Of a stretch of 64,000 nucleotides of DNA, positions 39,569 to 48,446 are shown in pieces. The notes beneath the pieces were generated by a model that saw only the letters and a program-made list of their open reading frames with translations, did no database searches and was not told the DNA's origin. The first letter of the stretch is position 1. Every line of letters begins with the position of its first letter. This DNA is from Streptomyces sp. ASQP_92 (GTDB taxonomy: Bacteria; Actinomycetota; Actinomycetes; Streptomycetales; Streptomycetaceae), in contig NZ_JAODUA010000010.1 in the NCBI RefSeq assembly GCF_025399895.1, positions 1 to 64,000 on the forward strand, written 5' to 3'. A program made the position numbers and the translations under genes.

Positions 39569-39766
39569 GGAAGGCCCGTCCGGGAGTTGTCCGGACAGGA
39601 GTGCGGTAAACGGACTCCGCGCACAATCCTCACGAGACCGTGACGTCTTGGGCGGGGCGGCACCCCGCCTGTTCGTAGATACTGTCCGGAGTCTAGGGTT
39701 CGGCTTCCCGCCGATCGACGAACCCACACGGCGGGGACCGGACCAGAAGCGACAGCGAAGAGCGAA

Positions 39767-39801
39767 GTGCGTAAGGGCCGGGAGGGGCAATCCTTACGCA
39801 C
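39767..39801 (+). promoter_or_regulatory. stem-loop before the STAND-like gene
   Basis: GTGCGTAAGG (39767-39776) and CCTTACGCAC (39792-39801) are a perfect 10-bp inverted repeat with a 15-base spacer, ending 23 bases before the ATG. It could be an operator or a structure in the mRNA leader. The remaining gap from 39569 to 39766 also holds TTGTCCGGACAG (around 39587), partly palindromic. Confidence 0.55.
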
Positions 39802-39824
39802 CACGCATCTGGGGGGCTTTCACC

Positions 39825-42392
39825 ATGGACCCGAAGAGCCGGGGACCGGAAGAGTTCAACCATGCCGACGACTCCGTCGGCGTTGCGGGCGCACACGCGG
39901 AACCGGGCGCCGGACCGCAGCGCTCCGCACGCGACAAGGAGCCCGCGGCCCCCGAGTTCGCCCAGCGCGCGGCCGGCCTCGCGCGCACCGTCCAGCTCGT
40001 CGCGGGCGACTTCCTCCTGACGGTCAATCCGGTCGACGGCAGCGAGATCGAGAACTGCCCGCCGGGCGAGATACCCGGCCGCCCGGTACGGCGCACCGCC
40101 GCCGAGCGGGCCGAGAGCGAACGGGCCGCCCGGCCGCCGCTGCCGCCCGGCCTGATGACACCCGCCCCCGCCCTGCTCGAACGGGCGGAGGAACGCGCCC
40201 GGTTGGTGCGCCTCCTGGGCCGTGGCCGCTCCGTGCGGCTCACCGGGCCCGCGGGCGCCGGACGCAGCGCCCTGCTCGACGCCGTCGCCGGCGACTGCGC
40301 CGAACTCGCGCCCGACGGCGTCGTACGCCTCTCGGGCCACCGTCGCGGCCCCGCCGAGCTCCTGCACGAGCTGTACGCCACCGTCTTCCGCACGCCCCTG
40401 TACCGGCCCGACCGGCCCACCCTGCTCGACCGCGTCCACGAGATCGGCGCCGTCGTCGTCCTCGACGACCTCGAGTTCGGCGGGGCCGCCCTCGAAGAGC
40501 TGCTCATGGCCACGCCCGAGTGCGCCTATGTGCTCGCCGCGACCCCCGACACCCCCGCGCCGCACCCCGACTCGCACGTCGAAGAGGTCTTCCTCGCGGG
40601 CCTCGGCCGCAACGCCTCGCTCGAACTCCTGGAGCAGGCCGTCGACCGGCCGCTCACCGACGAGGAGGCCAACTGGGCGGGCGACCTCTGGTTCGAGTCC
40701 GAGGGTCTTCCGCTGCGCTTCGTCCAGGCCGGCGCCCTGCTGCGCCAGCGCGACCGCCTCCGGGGCGAGGGCACCTCGCGCGACGCGTACGGCTTCCCGG
40801 TCGACGAGCCCGCGGACGCGTCGGTGTTCTCGGGCGAGGGCCGCGAGATTCCGCTGCCCACGCTCGGCGAGGGCGCGGCCCCCGCGGCCCTGCTCGCCTC
40901 CCGGCTGAGCGAGGCCGCCCGCGCCACCCTGCGCTTCGCCGTCGCGCTCGGCGGTGAGGTGCCGCACCAGGCGCATCTGCCCGCGCTCATCGGCGACACC
41001 CACGCGGACGCCGCCCTCGGCGAACTCCTCGACAGCGGGCTCTTGTCCCCGGTCGGCTCCCGCTACCGGCTCGCCGCGGGTGTCCTCACGCAGCTGGAGA
41101 GCACCGGTTACGCCGCCGACGCGGGGGAGCGCGCCCACTCCTCCGCCCAGCACTACACCTGGTGGACCGGCCACCCCTCGGTCACCCCCGAGCGGGCCGC
41201 GGCCGAGGCCGACGCGGTGCTCGCCGCGATGAGCGCGCTCGTGCCGGGCGACCAGGACGAGCACCCCGCCACCGCCGTCAAGCTGGCCCGCACCGCCGCG
41301 CCCGTCTTCGCCGCGGGACTGCACTGGGGTGCCTGGGAGCGGAGTCTGCGGGTCGGGTCCGAGGCGGCCCGGCTGACCGGCGAGGTCGCCGAAGAGGCGT
41401 ACTTCCACCACGAGTTGGGTGTCCTCGCGCTGTGCAACGGCGGCCTGGACCGGGCCCGCGCCGAGCTGGAGGCCTCCATCGCGCTGCGCGGCGCGCTCTC
41501 CGACAAGCGCGGCACCGTCGCCGGACGCCGGGCGCTCGCCCTGGTCGAGGACTGCGCGGGCGGCCTCACCGTGGCGGGCCGCACCCCCGTCGGCGAAGAG
41601 GTGCCCGCCGCCCGCCACGAGGAGTCCCAGTCGCAACCCGGGACCGTCCCCGCAGCGGCGGTGACCGCCCAACTCCCGGACTACGGCGCCCCGTTGATCA
41701 CCCGACGTGACACCCCGGTCGGCGGCGCCATGCCCTCCGCCCGGCGGCGCACGGTGTTCGGCGGTGCCCGGCGCAACCTCGTCGCGGCCGGAGCGGGGGC
41801 GCTGCTCGCCGCGGTGCTCGGCACCGTGGTCACCCTGGGCGCGACCTCCAACGACAACAGCGACGGCGGCGGCGGTGGCGTCAAGCAGCATCAGCCCGCC
41901 GACGAGGGCGGCTCCGACGGTGGCCCGGACGCCGGCTCCGACAACTCCGGCCCCGGAGCCACCCCCGGCGACGGCAAGGGCGGCGGCCCCGCGAGCCCGA
42001 GCAGGCCGGGCACCACCGGCAGGCCCGGCACCTCGGGTCAGCCCGTCCCCGGCACCAGCGGCAGCCCGGTCCCGGGCCATTCCTCCACCGGACCGTCGAC
42101 GCCGGGCACCCCCAAGCCGTCCACCTCGGGCCAGGCCTCGCCGTCGGGCAAGCCGTCGCACTCGGGCAAGCCCACGCCCACCAGCTCGGGCTCGACCTCG
42201 CCGTCGCCCTCGGGGTCGACATCGCCCGGGCCCTCGGCCTCGCCGAGCAGTGGCGGCAGCGGCCCGCCGCCTTCCACGAAGGCCCCGCCGCCCTCCACCA
42301 AGGCACCGCCGCCTTCCAGCAGCGCCTCCACCTCCCCGACGTCCAGCGCGCAGGCAGGATCCAAGCCGCCGTCGCCGTCGACCAGCTCGTAG
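39825..42392 (+). CDS. membrane-anchored STAND-like NTPase with extracellular tail
   Basis: 855 residues in three parts. The cytoplasmic part has an NTPase domain with a P-loop GPAGAGRSAL (141-150), in which arginine replaces the usual lysine, and a Walker B with two aspartates (AVVVLDDLEF, about 209-218), then a helical region with a TPR-like stretch (ELGVLALCNGGLDRARAELE). One membrane helix follows at about 650-672 (preceded by RRRTVFGGARRN). The last 180 residues are Gly/Ser/Pro/Thr rich with repeats such as PPPSTKA and should lie outside the cell, perhaps threading the wall. I recall syntenic S. coelicolor proteins annotated only as ATP/GTP-binding. Role unknown; signalling across the membrane is an inference. 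The ATG at 39825 begins the conserved part. Confidence 0.82.
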   Translation: MDPKSRGPEEFNHADDSVGVAGAHAEPGAGPQRSARDKEPAAPEFAQRAAGLARTVQLVAGDFLLTVNPVDGSEIENCPPGEIPGRPVRRTAAERAESERAARPPLPPGLMTPAPALLERAEERARLVRLLGRGRSVRLTGPAGAGRSALLDAVAGDCAELAPDGVVRLSGHRRGPAELLHELYATVFRTPLYRPDRPTLLDRVHEIGAVVVLDDLEFGGAALEELLMATPECAYVLAATPDTPAPHPDSHVEEVFLAGLGRNASLELLEQAVDRPLTDEEANWAGDLWFESEGLPLRFVQAGALLRQRDRLRGEGTSRDAYGFPVDEPADASVFSGEGREIPLPTLGEGAAPAALLASRLSEAARATLRFAVALGGEVPHQAHLPALIGDTHADAALGELLDSGLLSPVGSRYRLAAGVLTQLESTGYAADAGERAHSSAQHYTWWTGHPSVTPERAAAEADAVLAAMSALVPGDQDEHPATAVKLARTAAPVFAAGLHWGAWERSLRVGSEAARLTGEVAEEAYFHHELGVLALCNGGLDRARAELEASIALRGALSDKRGTVAGRRALALVEDCAGGLTVAGRTPVGEEVPAARHEESQSQPGTVPAAAVTAQLPDYGAPLITRRDTPVGGAMPSARRRTVFGGARRNLVAAGAGALLAAVLGTVVTLGATSNDNSDGGGGGVKQHQPADEGGSDGGPDAGSDNSGPGATPGDGKGGGPASPSRPGTTGRPGTSGQPVPGTSGSPVPGHSSTGPSTPGTPKPSTSGQASPSGKPSHSGKPTPTSSGSTSPSPSGSTSPGPSASPSSGGSGPPPSTKAPPPSTKAPPPSSSASTSPTSSAQAGSKPPSPSTSS

Positions 42393-42410
42393 AACAGTGG
42401 CAGCACACAC

Positions 42411-42446
42411 GAGAAGGGGCCCGCAGCACTCTGCGGGCCCCTTCTC
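42411..42446. terminator. bidirectional terminator between the STAND-like gene and nucS
   Basis: A perfect 16-bp stem (GAGAAGGGGCCCGCAG and its complement) with loop CACT lies between two convergent genes, 19 bases after one stop and 32 bases from the other. Confidence 0.92.
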
Positions 42447-42477
42447 GTACGTCACCGCGGCCGTCGCGGTCCCGGGG

Positions 42478-43149
42478 TCAGAACAGCCGGAGCTTGTCGT
42501 CCTCGATGCCGCGCAGGGCGTTGTAGTCGAGCACCACACAGTTGATGCCGCGGTCGGTGGCGAGCACCCGGGCCTGGGGCTTGATCTCCTGGGCCGCGAA
42601 CAGGCCCTGGACCGGCGCGAGGTGCGGGTCGCGGTTGAGCAGCTCCAGATAGCGGGTGAGCTGCTCGACACCGTCGATCTCGCCGCGCCGCTTGATCTCG
42701 ATGGCGACGGTCCTGCCGTCACCGTCCCGGCACAGGATGTCCACCGGGCCGATGGCCGTGGGATATTCGCGGCGGATGAGGGTGTAGCCCTCGCCGAGGG
42801 TGTCGATGCGGTCGGCGAGCAGTTCCTGGAGGTGCGCTTCCACGCCGTCCTTGATCAGGCCAGGGTCCACGCCGAGTTCGTGCGAGGAGTCGTGGATGAC
42901 CTCCTCCATCGTGATGATGAGCTTCTCGCCCGCCTTGTTGATGACGGTCCAGACGCCCTCGTCGTCCCCCGAGCCCTCCTTGAGGGTGCACGGCGGCGAC
43001 ATCCAGTTCAGGGGCTTGTAGGCCCGGTCGTCAGCGTGGATGGAGACGCTGCCGTCCGCCTTCACCAGGATGAGACGGGGGGCGGAGGGCAGGTGGGCGG
43101 TGAGCCGGCCCGCGTAGTCGACGGAGCAGCGGGCGATGACGAGACGCAT
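42478..43149 (-). CDS. nucS: mismatch endonuclease NucS (EndoMS)
   Basis: Cuts DNA at mismatches and provides mismatch repair in actinobacteria, which lack MutS-MutL. 223 residues: an N-terminal beta domain ([26 protein letters not shown]) and a C-terminal restriction-like nuclease core with the D...E-x-K residues in [22 protein letters not shown]. The last residues DDKLRLF look like a beta-clamp binding peptide, as reported for NucS. The ATG at 43149 is chosen; a TTG at 43158 gives three more residues. A TAGCGT eight bases upstream may be the -10 box of a nearly leaderless mRNA. Confidence 0.95.
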   Translation of the reverse strand: MRLVIARCSVDYAGRLTAHLPSAPRLILVKADGSVSIHADDRAYKPLNWMSPPCTLKEGSGDDEGVWTVINKAGEKLIITMEEVIHDSSHELGVDPGLIKDGVEAHLQELLADRIDTLGEGYTLIRREYPTAIGPVDILCRDGDGRTVAIEIKRRGEIDGVEQLTRYLELLNRDPHLAPVQGLFAAQEIKPQARVLATDRGINCVVLDYNALRGIEDDKLRLF

Positions 43150-43377
43150 GGGGCGCAACGCTACTCGAATCCCCCCGCCGAACGCGATTCGCCCAGGAGT
43201 GCACTGTTCGTTATTGGCCGGTTACGTGCCAAGTACCTGCCACTAGCCGGACATCGCGCCTACCGTGGACGCGGGAGGTTGTCGGCCGCGCACGCTGCGT
43301 TGTGGAAAGAGACGGCCGTCATCGTCCCCTTCCCTGCCCGTAAGGCCCCGCTCCCCGGGGTCGCGAGAGGAGAAACC

Positions 43378-43770
43378 ATGTCGCTCGACGTCTCACCGGC
43401 CCTACTCGAACAGGCCGAGCGAGGCGAGGTCGACGAAGCTGCCTTCGTCGACTGCGTCCGGACCTCCCTGCCCTACGCGTGGGAGATGATCAGCTCTCTG
43501 GTGGCCCAGCTGAAGGTCGACGGCGGTACGTTCGCCGACAACCAGACGCCACCGCCGGACGAGCAGGCCCGCGGCCAGCTGCTGCGGGCTCTTGCGAGTG
43601 ACGCCATACGCGGTGCGCTCCAGCGGCACTTCGGTGTCCGTCTGGCGTTCCAGAACTGCCACCGTGTCGCGGTGTTCCCTCTGGACCCCTCCTCCGATGA
43701 GCGGCTGGCCCGCTTCACCTCGATCAGGGGTCAACTCCTCAACCAGTCTCCGGAGCTTCGGGACTGCTGA
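43378..43770 (+). CDS. SCO5389-family protein, function unknown
   Basis: 130 residues, soluble, with no recognisable catalytic motif. Visible features are VDEAAFVDCVRTSLPYAW, a polar QTPPPDEQARGQ linker, and a C-terminal RHFGVRLAFQNCHRVAVFPL region. I recall this as a conserved Streptomyces family named after SCO5389. The ATG follows AGAGGAGAA. It is divergent from nucS with a 228-base gap and stands alone. It could be a regulatory or developmental protein, but the sequence does not say. Confidence 0.75.
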   Translation: MSLDVSPALLEQAERGEVDEAAFVDCVRTSLPYAWEMISSLVAQLKVDGGTFADNQTPPPDEQARGQLLRALASDAIRGALQRHFGVRLAFQNCHRVAVFPLDPSSDERLARFTSIRGQLLNQSPELRDC

Positions 43771-43817
43771 GTCTTCGCTGCCGCTCCGCGTCGCGGGAGG
43801 TGCAACTGACGCGGGGC

Positions 43818-43841
43818 GGCGGCCACTTGGCGACGGCCGCC
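43818..43841. terminator. weak hairpin after the SCO5389-family gene
   Basis: GGCGGCC (43818-43824) and GGCCGCC (43835-43841) with a 10-base loop lie between two convergent genes. It is only a 7-bp stem, so the assignment is tentative. Confidence 0.4.
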
Positions 43842-43885
43842 CGGGTGCCGGGCCCGGGTCCGGCGTCCCGGCCCCGCTTGGGGGG

Positions 43886-44923
43886 CTACGTCAGCAGGGG
43901 CAGCACCTCGGTGCCGAGCCTGCGTACATTCTCCTCCGTGGCGGCCAGGTCGCCCGATCCCTCGACCAGCAGGGCGAAGCGGGTGATGCCGGTGCGCTCC
44001 GACGTGGCGGCCAGCCGGTCCGCCGCCAGCCGCGGGGTGCCCACCGGGTGCAGGCGGCACAGCAGTTCGGTGTACGCCACCGGGTCGCGCATCGCGCGAT
44101 GGCGGCCGTCGACCGTCACATGGGCGTCGAGCCCCTGCTTGAGCCAGCCCGGCATCGACTTCACCAGGGTTTCCGCGGCCTCGGCCCGGCGGTCGGCGAT
44201 CTGGGCGACCCCGGCCGACACATGGCCCGCCGCCATGACCTTCTCCGGCGCGTGCCCCGCCGCGAGCGCCTCCTTGCGCCACAGTGCGACCATCCCAGCC
44301 TTGTCCTCGTCGCCGCAGTGCATCCCGAGCAGCATCGGAAGACCGCGCTCCGCGGCCAGCTTCACGCTCTTCGGCGAGGTGCACGCCACGATCACCTCCG
44401 GACAGTCGTCCTCGGGGCCGCCGTCCAGGATCTCGGCGGGCCGCGGCACGACCGGCACCTCCCGGAAGGGGAATCGTTCCCCAAGGCCGGCGACCCGGGG
44501 CTCGCGCAGCCAGCGCAGGAGCAGGTCGAGCGATTCCGGGAAGCCGTGCTCGTACGCCGCGAGGCCCGCGCCGAACACCTCCAGGTCGACCCAGGGCCCG
44601 CCGCGCCCCACGCCGAGCGTGAACCGCCCGCCCGAGGTGAGGTGCAGCAGCGCGGCCTGCTCGCCGAGCGTGACCGGATGCGCGGTCGGCAGCACGGAGA
44701 CCGCGGTGCCGACCCTGATCCGCCGGGTGCGCCCGAGCAGGAGCGCCGCCAGTGTCACGGCGGACGGGCATACCCCGTACGGTACGAAGTGGTGTTCGGC
44801 CAGCCACACCGAGTCGAGTCCGGCCTCCTCGGCCACCTCGGCGGACCTGACCGCTCGGTGGAGCGTTTCTCCCTGCCCCTGGCCCGGAAACTGGGCTGCC
44901 AGTACAAAAGTGCCCACACGCAT
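43886..44923 (-). CDS. luciferase-like (LLM class) flavin oxidoreductase
   Basis: 345 residues of the bacterial luciferase fold, which uses FMN or F420. Visible motifs are AEEAGLDSVWLAEHHFVPYG, a typical LLM stretch, RIRVGTAVSVLPTAHPV, and GRFTLGVGRGGPWVD. The substrate is unknown; such enzymes act in monooxygenation or in F420-dependent reductions in actinobacteria. The ATG at 44923 has AAGGAGG about ten bases upstream; the frame runs open to 45406 without conserved sequence. It is convergent with the SCO5389-family gene. Confidence 0.88.
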   Translation of the reverse strand: MRVGTFVLAAQFPGQGQGETLHRAVRSAEVAEEAGLDSVWLAEHHFVPYGVCPSAVTLAALLLGRTRRIRVGTAVSVLPTAHPVTLGEQAALLHLTSGGRFTLGVGRGGPWVDLEVFGAGLAAYEHGFPESLDLLLRWLREPRVAGLGERFPFREVPVVPRPAEILDGGPEDDCPEVIVACTSPKSVKLAAERGLPMLLGMHCGDEDKAGMVALWRKEALAAGHAPEKVMAAGHVSAGVAQIADRRAEAAETLVKSMPGWLKQGLDAHVTVDGRHRAMRDPVAYTELLCRLHPVGTPRLAADRLAATSERTGITRFALLVEGSGDLAATEENVRRLGTEVLPLLT

Positions 44924-45148
44924 CGCCTTCTGCCTCCTTGCGGCCGACGCGGCTCTCCCCCTCTTACTGGCAGGAACGTCTGACAAGTGCCAAAGGCACG
45001 GCCCATCGCCAACTTCTTGCGATTGTCCGCTAAGAGTCCCTCGAACGGGTGATGCCGCGGCCGTCGAAACTCCCTGCCAGGACGGGTACCCGGACCGCGT
45101 GGGCCTAGGCTGGACGGAAACGTCCGGCCCGCCCCATGAGGTGTCTAC

Positions 45149-45478
45149 GTGTCCCCGCGCCGCAACCGCCCCAAGGGCGGCGAGAAGCCGACCGAGTCCG
45201 AGAGCAGGACCGGCGGCGACCGCTTCGGCCTCCAGGGCACCGAGTACTGGCAGGGCGAGGAGTGGTCGATCCGGCACGTGGCGGGCGCCAGCGCGGCCGG
45301 CAAGCGCTACCGCTGCCCCGGCTGCGACCAGGAGATCCCCTCCGGCGCCCCGCACCTGGTGGCCTGGCCCGAGTACGGGGGCGTCGACGAGCGCCGCCAC
45401 TGGCACAAGGCGTGCTGGAACGCGAAGGACCGCCGCACCACGAGGGTGCAGCGGTCCAGGAACGCGCCGAGGTACTGA
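45149..45478 (+). CDS. small zinc-ribbon-like protein, function unknown
   Basis: 109 residues, basic, with a basic unstructured N-terminus (RRNRPKGGEKP) and a likely zinc site: CPGCDQEI and, about 27 residues later, HWHKACW, resembling a treble-clef or HNH-like CxxC...HxxxC arrangement. No HNH catalytic motif is complete. It probably binds nucleic acid, by inference from charge and the zinc site. The GTG follows ATGAGGTG. It is convergent with the ABC transporter operon with only 18 bases between. Confidence 0.75.
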   Translation: MSPRRNRPKGGEKPTESESRTGGDRFGLQGTEYWQGEEWSIRHVAGASAAGKRYRCPGCDQEIPSGAPHLVAWPEYGGVDERRHWHKACWNAKDRRTTRVQRSRNAPRY

Positions 45479-45496
45479 ACGTCCGCGTGAACGGCG

Positions 45497-46366
45497 TTAC
45501 ACGTCACGCGAGTTGAGCGAGAGGAACGCGCCGCCGAGCGCGACGGCGGTGATCCCGGTGATGATCCACAGCGGGTCCCAGCCACTCGGACCCGTCTCCG
45601 AGATCGTGGCGCCGTAGAACACCCCGAGCTGGCTCGGGATCGAGTACTCCATGAGGAAGTCGCGCACTCCGCTCAGGGACTCGGTGAACATGAACAGGGC
45701 GAGCACCAGGGGCAGCAGTACGACGCCGATCATGATCGTGATCGAGCCCGCGGAGTGCCGGATCAGCGCGCCGACCGCCAGCGAGAGCAGCCCGATCATC
45801 GCGACATAGAGGCCGACGCCCACCGTGGCGCGCAGCCATTCGTCGGCGCTCGGCGTCGGAGCGTCCGGCACCAGCGCGGTCTGGATGACCGCGACCAGGG
45901 CGGTTCCCACCGTGACGATGACGAACGCGAGCAGGAAGAAGACGACCGACTTGGCCGCCAGGATCCGGGCCCGGCTCGGGCAGGCCGTCAGGGTCGTACG
46001 GATCATGCCGGTGCCGTACTCGGACGCGATGGTCAGGACGCCCAGCGTGATCACGCAGATCTGGCCGAGCAGCACCCCGTAGAAGCCCAGGACGAGCACC
46101 GAGGTGGTGCCCATATCGGGGTTGCTGGCGCGCACGGCGAAGCCGGCGAGCAGGCCGAGGCCGAGCAGGAGCACGATCAGCACACCCAGCGTCCACATGG
46201 TGGAACGCACCGACCGGATCTTGGTCCACTCGGAGGCGAGCGCGTCGCCGAAGGTGGCCCGGCGCACCGCGATCGGCGAGGTGTACGTGCCGAGTTGGGG
46301 ACCCGGCGCCTGAGGGTGCTGCTGCGGGTGCGGCGGCTGGTGCTGCTGCTGGTAGGGGGTGGTCAT
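45497..46366 (-). CDS. ABC-2 type permease, pair 1
   Basis: 289 residues: a Gln/Pro/His-rich cytoplasmic N-terminus, then six membrane segments. The start of the conserved part, ALASEWTKIRSVRSTMWTLG, is the hallmark of this actinobacterial permease type and recurs in pair 2 (SEWTKIRTVSSTTWTL). The ATG at 46366 overlaps the ATPase stop (ATGA). Substrate unknown. Confidence 0.9.
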   Translation of the reverse strand: MTTPYQQQHQPPHPQQHPQAPGPQLGTYTSPIAVRRATFGDALASEWTKIRSVRSTMWTLGVLIVLLLGLGLLAGFAVRASNPDMGTTSVLVLGFYGVLLGQICVITLGVLTIASEYGTGMIRTTLTACPSRARILAAKSVVFFLLAFVIVTVGTALVAVIQTALVPDAPTPSADEWLRATVGVGLYVAMIGLLSLAVGALIRHSAGSITIMIGVVLLPLVLALFMFTESLSGVRDFLMEYSIPSQLGVFYGATISETGPSGWDPLWIITGITAVALGGAFLSLNSRDV

Positions 46367-47523
46367 CGGGCGTCCTCGGGCTTGGTCGGGGCGGCAGGCC
46401 CGGCCGGGGCCTGCGGAACCGGGGGAGCGGCGGGCGGCTGCGGGGCCGGCGGGGCCGGCTGGGCGGGGGCTGCGGCGGGAGCGGCCGCGTACGGGTTCTG
46501 GCCGGGCGGCGGCGGGGCGTACCAGCCCTGCTGCGGCACCTCGGGGACGACCGGCGGCAAGGCGTACCCGGGCGGCATGGCGGGCTGGAGGCCGGCCTTC
46601 TGGTCGTCCGTCGAGCGGTAGTCGACCGCGCCCTGCGTCATCCGCATGTACGCCTCTTCGAGGGAGGCCTGGTGCGGGGAGAGCTCCCACAGCCGTACGT
46701 CGGCCTCGTGGGCCACGTCGCTGATGCGGGGCAGGGGCAGACCGAGGACGCGCAGGGCGCCGTCCGGCTCGGACATGACCTGGCCGCCCGCCTCGGTCAG
46801 CGCGGCCGTCAGCTTCTCGCGCTGGGCCGGGTCCGTGCCGGGGGTGCGCACCCGGGCGAAGTCGGCGGAGTTGTGCGAGATGAAGGCGGTGATGGGCATG
46901 TCGGCGAGGAGCTGGCCGCGGCCGATCACGATGAGGTGGTCCGCCGTCAGCGCCATCTCGCTCATCAGGTGCGAGGAGACGAAGACCGTACGGCCCTCGG
47001 CGGCCAGCTGCTTCATCAGGTTGCGCACCCACAGGATGCCCTCGGGGTCGAGGCCGTTGACCGGCTCGTCGAAGAGCAGGACCTGGGGGTCCCCGAGCAG
47101 CGCCGCCGCGATGCCGAGCCGCTGGCCCATGCCGAGCGAGAACCCCTTGGAGCGCCGCTTGGCGACCTCCTGGAGGCCGACCACGCCGAGCACCTCGTCG
47201 ACCCGCCGGGCCGGGATGCCGGAGAGCTGGGCGAGCGAGAGCAGGTGGTTGCGGGCGCTGCGGCCGCCGTGCACCGCCTTGGCGTCGAGCAGCGCACCGA
47301 CCTGGCGCGGGGCGTTGGGCAGCTCGCGGAAGGGGTGGCCGCCGATCGTCACATGGCCGGCGGTCGGCTGGTCGAGGCCGAGGATCATCCGCATGGTCGT
47401 GGACTTGCCGGAGCCGTTGGGGCCCAGGAATCCGGTGACCGTGCCCGGTCGCACCTGAAAGGAAAGGTTGTGCACGGCTGTCTTGGCGCCATAGCGCTTC
47501 GTCAGGCCGACTGCCTCGATCAT
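46363..47523 (-). CDS. ABC transporter ATPase with Pro-rich tail, pair 1
   Basis: 386 residues. The first 300 form an ATPase: Walker A GPNGSGKST, signature FSLGMGQRLGIA, Walker B VLLFDEPVNGLDP, switch VSSHLMSEM. The C-terminal 85 residues are Pro/Ala/Gly/Gln rich (for example GWYAPPPPGQNPYAA) and absent from most relatives. It is a clear paralogue of the ATPase at 48447, sharing MIE-x-x-GLTKRYG and most motifs. Substrate unknown; lipid or peptide export is possible. The ATG follows CTGGAGA. Confidence 0.92.
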   Translation of the reverse strand: MIEAVGLTKRYGAKTAVHNLSFQVRPGTVTGFLGPNGSGKSTTMRMILGLDQPTAGHVTIGGHPFRELPNAPRQVGALLDAKAVHGGRSARNHLLSLAQLSGIPARRVDEVLGVVGLQEVAKRRSKGFSLGMGQRLGIAAALLGDPQVLLFDEPVNGLDPEGILWVRNLMKQLAAEGRTVFVSSHLMSEMALTADHLIVIGRGQLLADMPITAFISHNSADFARVRTPGTDPAQREKLTAALTEAGGQVMSEPDGALRVLGLPLPRISDVAHEADVRLWELSPHQASLEEAYMRMTQGAVDYRSTDDQKAGLQPAMPPGYALPPVVPEVPQQGWYAPPPPGQNPYAAAPAAAPAQPAPPAPQPPAAPPVPQAPAGPAAPTKPEDAR

Positions 47524-47663
47524 TCTCCAGCCCCATCGACGGTTTGGGTCGTCGGGGCGGTGTCCGGCGTGCGGCCGGCATGCCCCCGTATGAGTGAGGA
47601 GCTTATCCAGGCCTTGACGGTTCCGGCTAAGTCGTGACGTTCGTCCCTCGTGTCACATGCGCC

Positions 47664-48443
47664 TCAGGCGTCCCGCTTCTTCAGGACGAGCAGGCCGCCG
47701 GCGACCGCCGCCACCACCCACAGCGCCATGATGCCCAGACCGCCCCAGGGCCCGTACGGCGCCGGGTCACTGTTCATGGCGTCCGGGACCACCTGCATGA
47801 TCTGCGAGCCGGCCCGGTCGGGGAAGTAGCGGGCCACGTTCTTGGCGCCCGGCACCGCGGACAGGATCTGCGAGATCAGGAAGAAGAACGGCATCAGGAT
47901 GCCGAGCGACAGCATCGAACTGCGCAGCATCGCCGCCACCCCCATCGAGAACAGCGCGATCAGGGCCATGTAGAGCCCGGCGCCGACGACGGCGCGCAGC
48001 ACGTTGGGCGCGCCGATGGTGGTGCGGTGCGAGCCGAGCAGCGCCTGCCCCAGGAAGAACGACAGGAAGCTGGTCACCATGCCCACCACCAGGGCGAGCA
48101 GCGTGGCCACGGTGAGCTTGGAGAGCAGGAACGTGGCGCGCCGCGGCACGGCGGCCAGCGAGGAGCGGATCATGCCCGAGCTGTACTCGGTGCCGACGAC
48201 CAGGACCCCGAAGACGACCATCGCCAACTGGCCGAGGACCATCCCGTAGAAGCTGTTGAGCGTCGGGTCGAAGGTCAGCTTCTCCGCCGGCGAGAGGTCG
48301 TCGAACTGCGACTTCATCAGCGCGCAGAGCGCCGCGCTGATCGCCACCGTAACGATGAGCGCGCAGGCCAGTGTCCAGGTCGTCGAGGAGACCGTACGGA
48401 TCTTGGTCCACTCGGACTTGAGGACCGCGGGTGCCGATGCCAT
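47664..48443 (-). CDS. ABC-2 type permease, pair 2
   Basis: 259 residues, six membrane segments, with the SEWTKIRTV start motif of this family. It lies three bases after the pair-2 ATPase. Compared with pair 1 it lacks the Gln/Pro-rich N-terminal extension. The 140-base gap to pair 1 downstream shows no strong terminator. Confidence 0.91.
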   Translation of the reverse strand: MASAPAVLKSEWTKIRTVSSTTWTLACALIVTVAISAALCALMKSQFDDLSPAEKLTFDPTLNSFYGMVLGQLAMVVFGVLVVGTEYSSGMIRSSLAAVPRRATFLLSKLTVATLLALVVGMVTSFLSFFLGQALLGSHRTTIGAPNVLRAVVGAGLYMALIALFSMGVAAMLRSSMLSLGILMPFFFLISQILSAVPGAKNVARYFPDRAGSQIMQVVPDAMNSDPAPYGPWGGLGIMALWVVAAVAGGLLVLKKRDA

Positions 48444-48446
48444 CGT

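Noticed and set aside
41707-43377. Long plus-strand frame reaching from the STAND-like gene through nucS to the SCO5389-family gene
   Set aside because: It is an open frame in high-GC sequence; it crosses a strong terminator and the antisense of nucS. The gene begins at 43378 with a good ribosome binding site.
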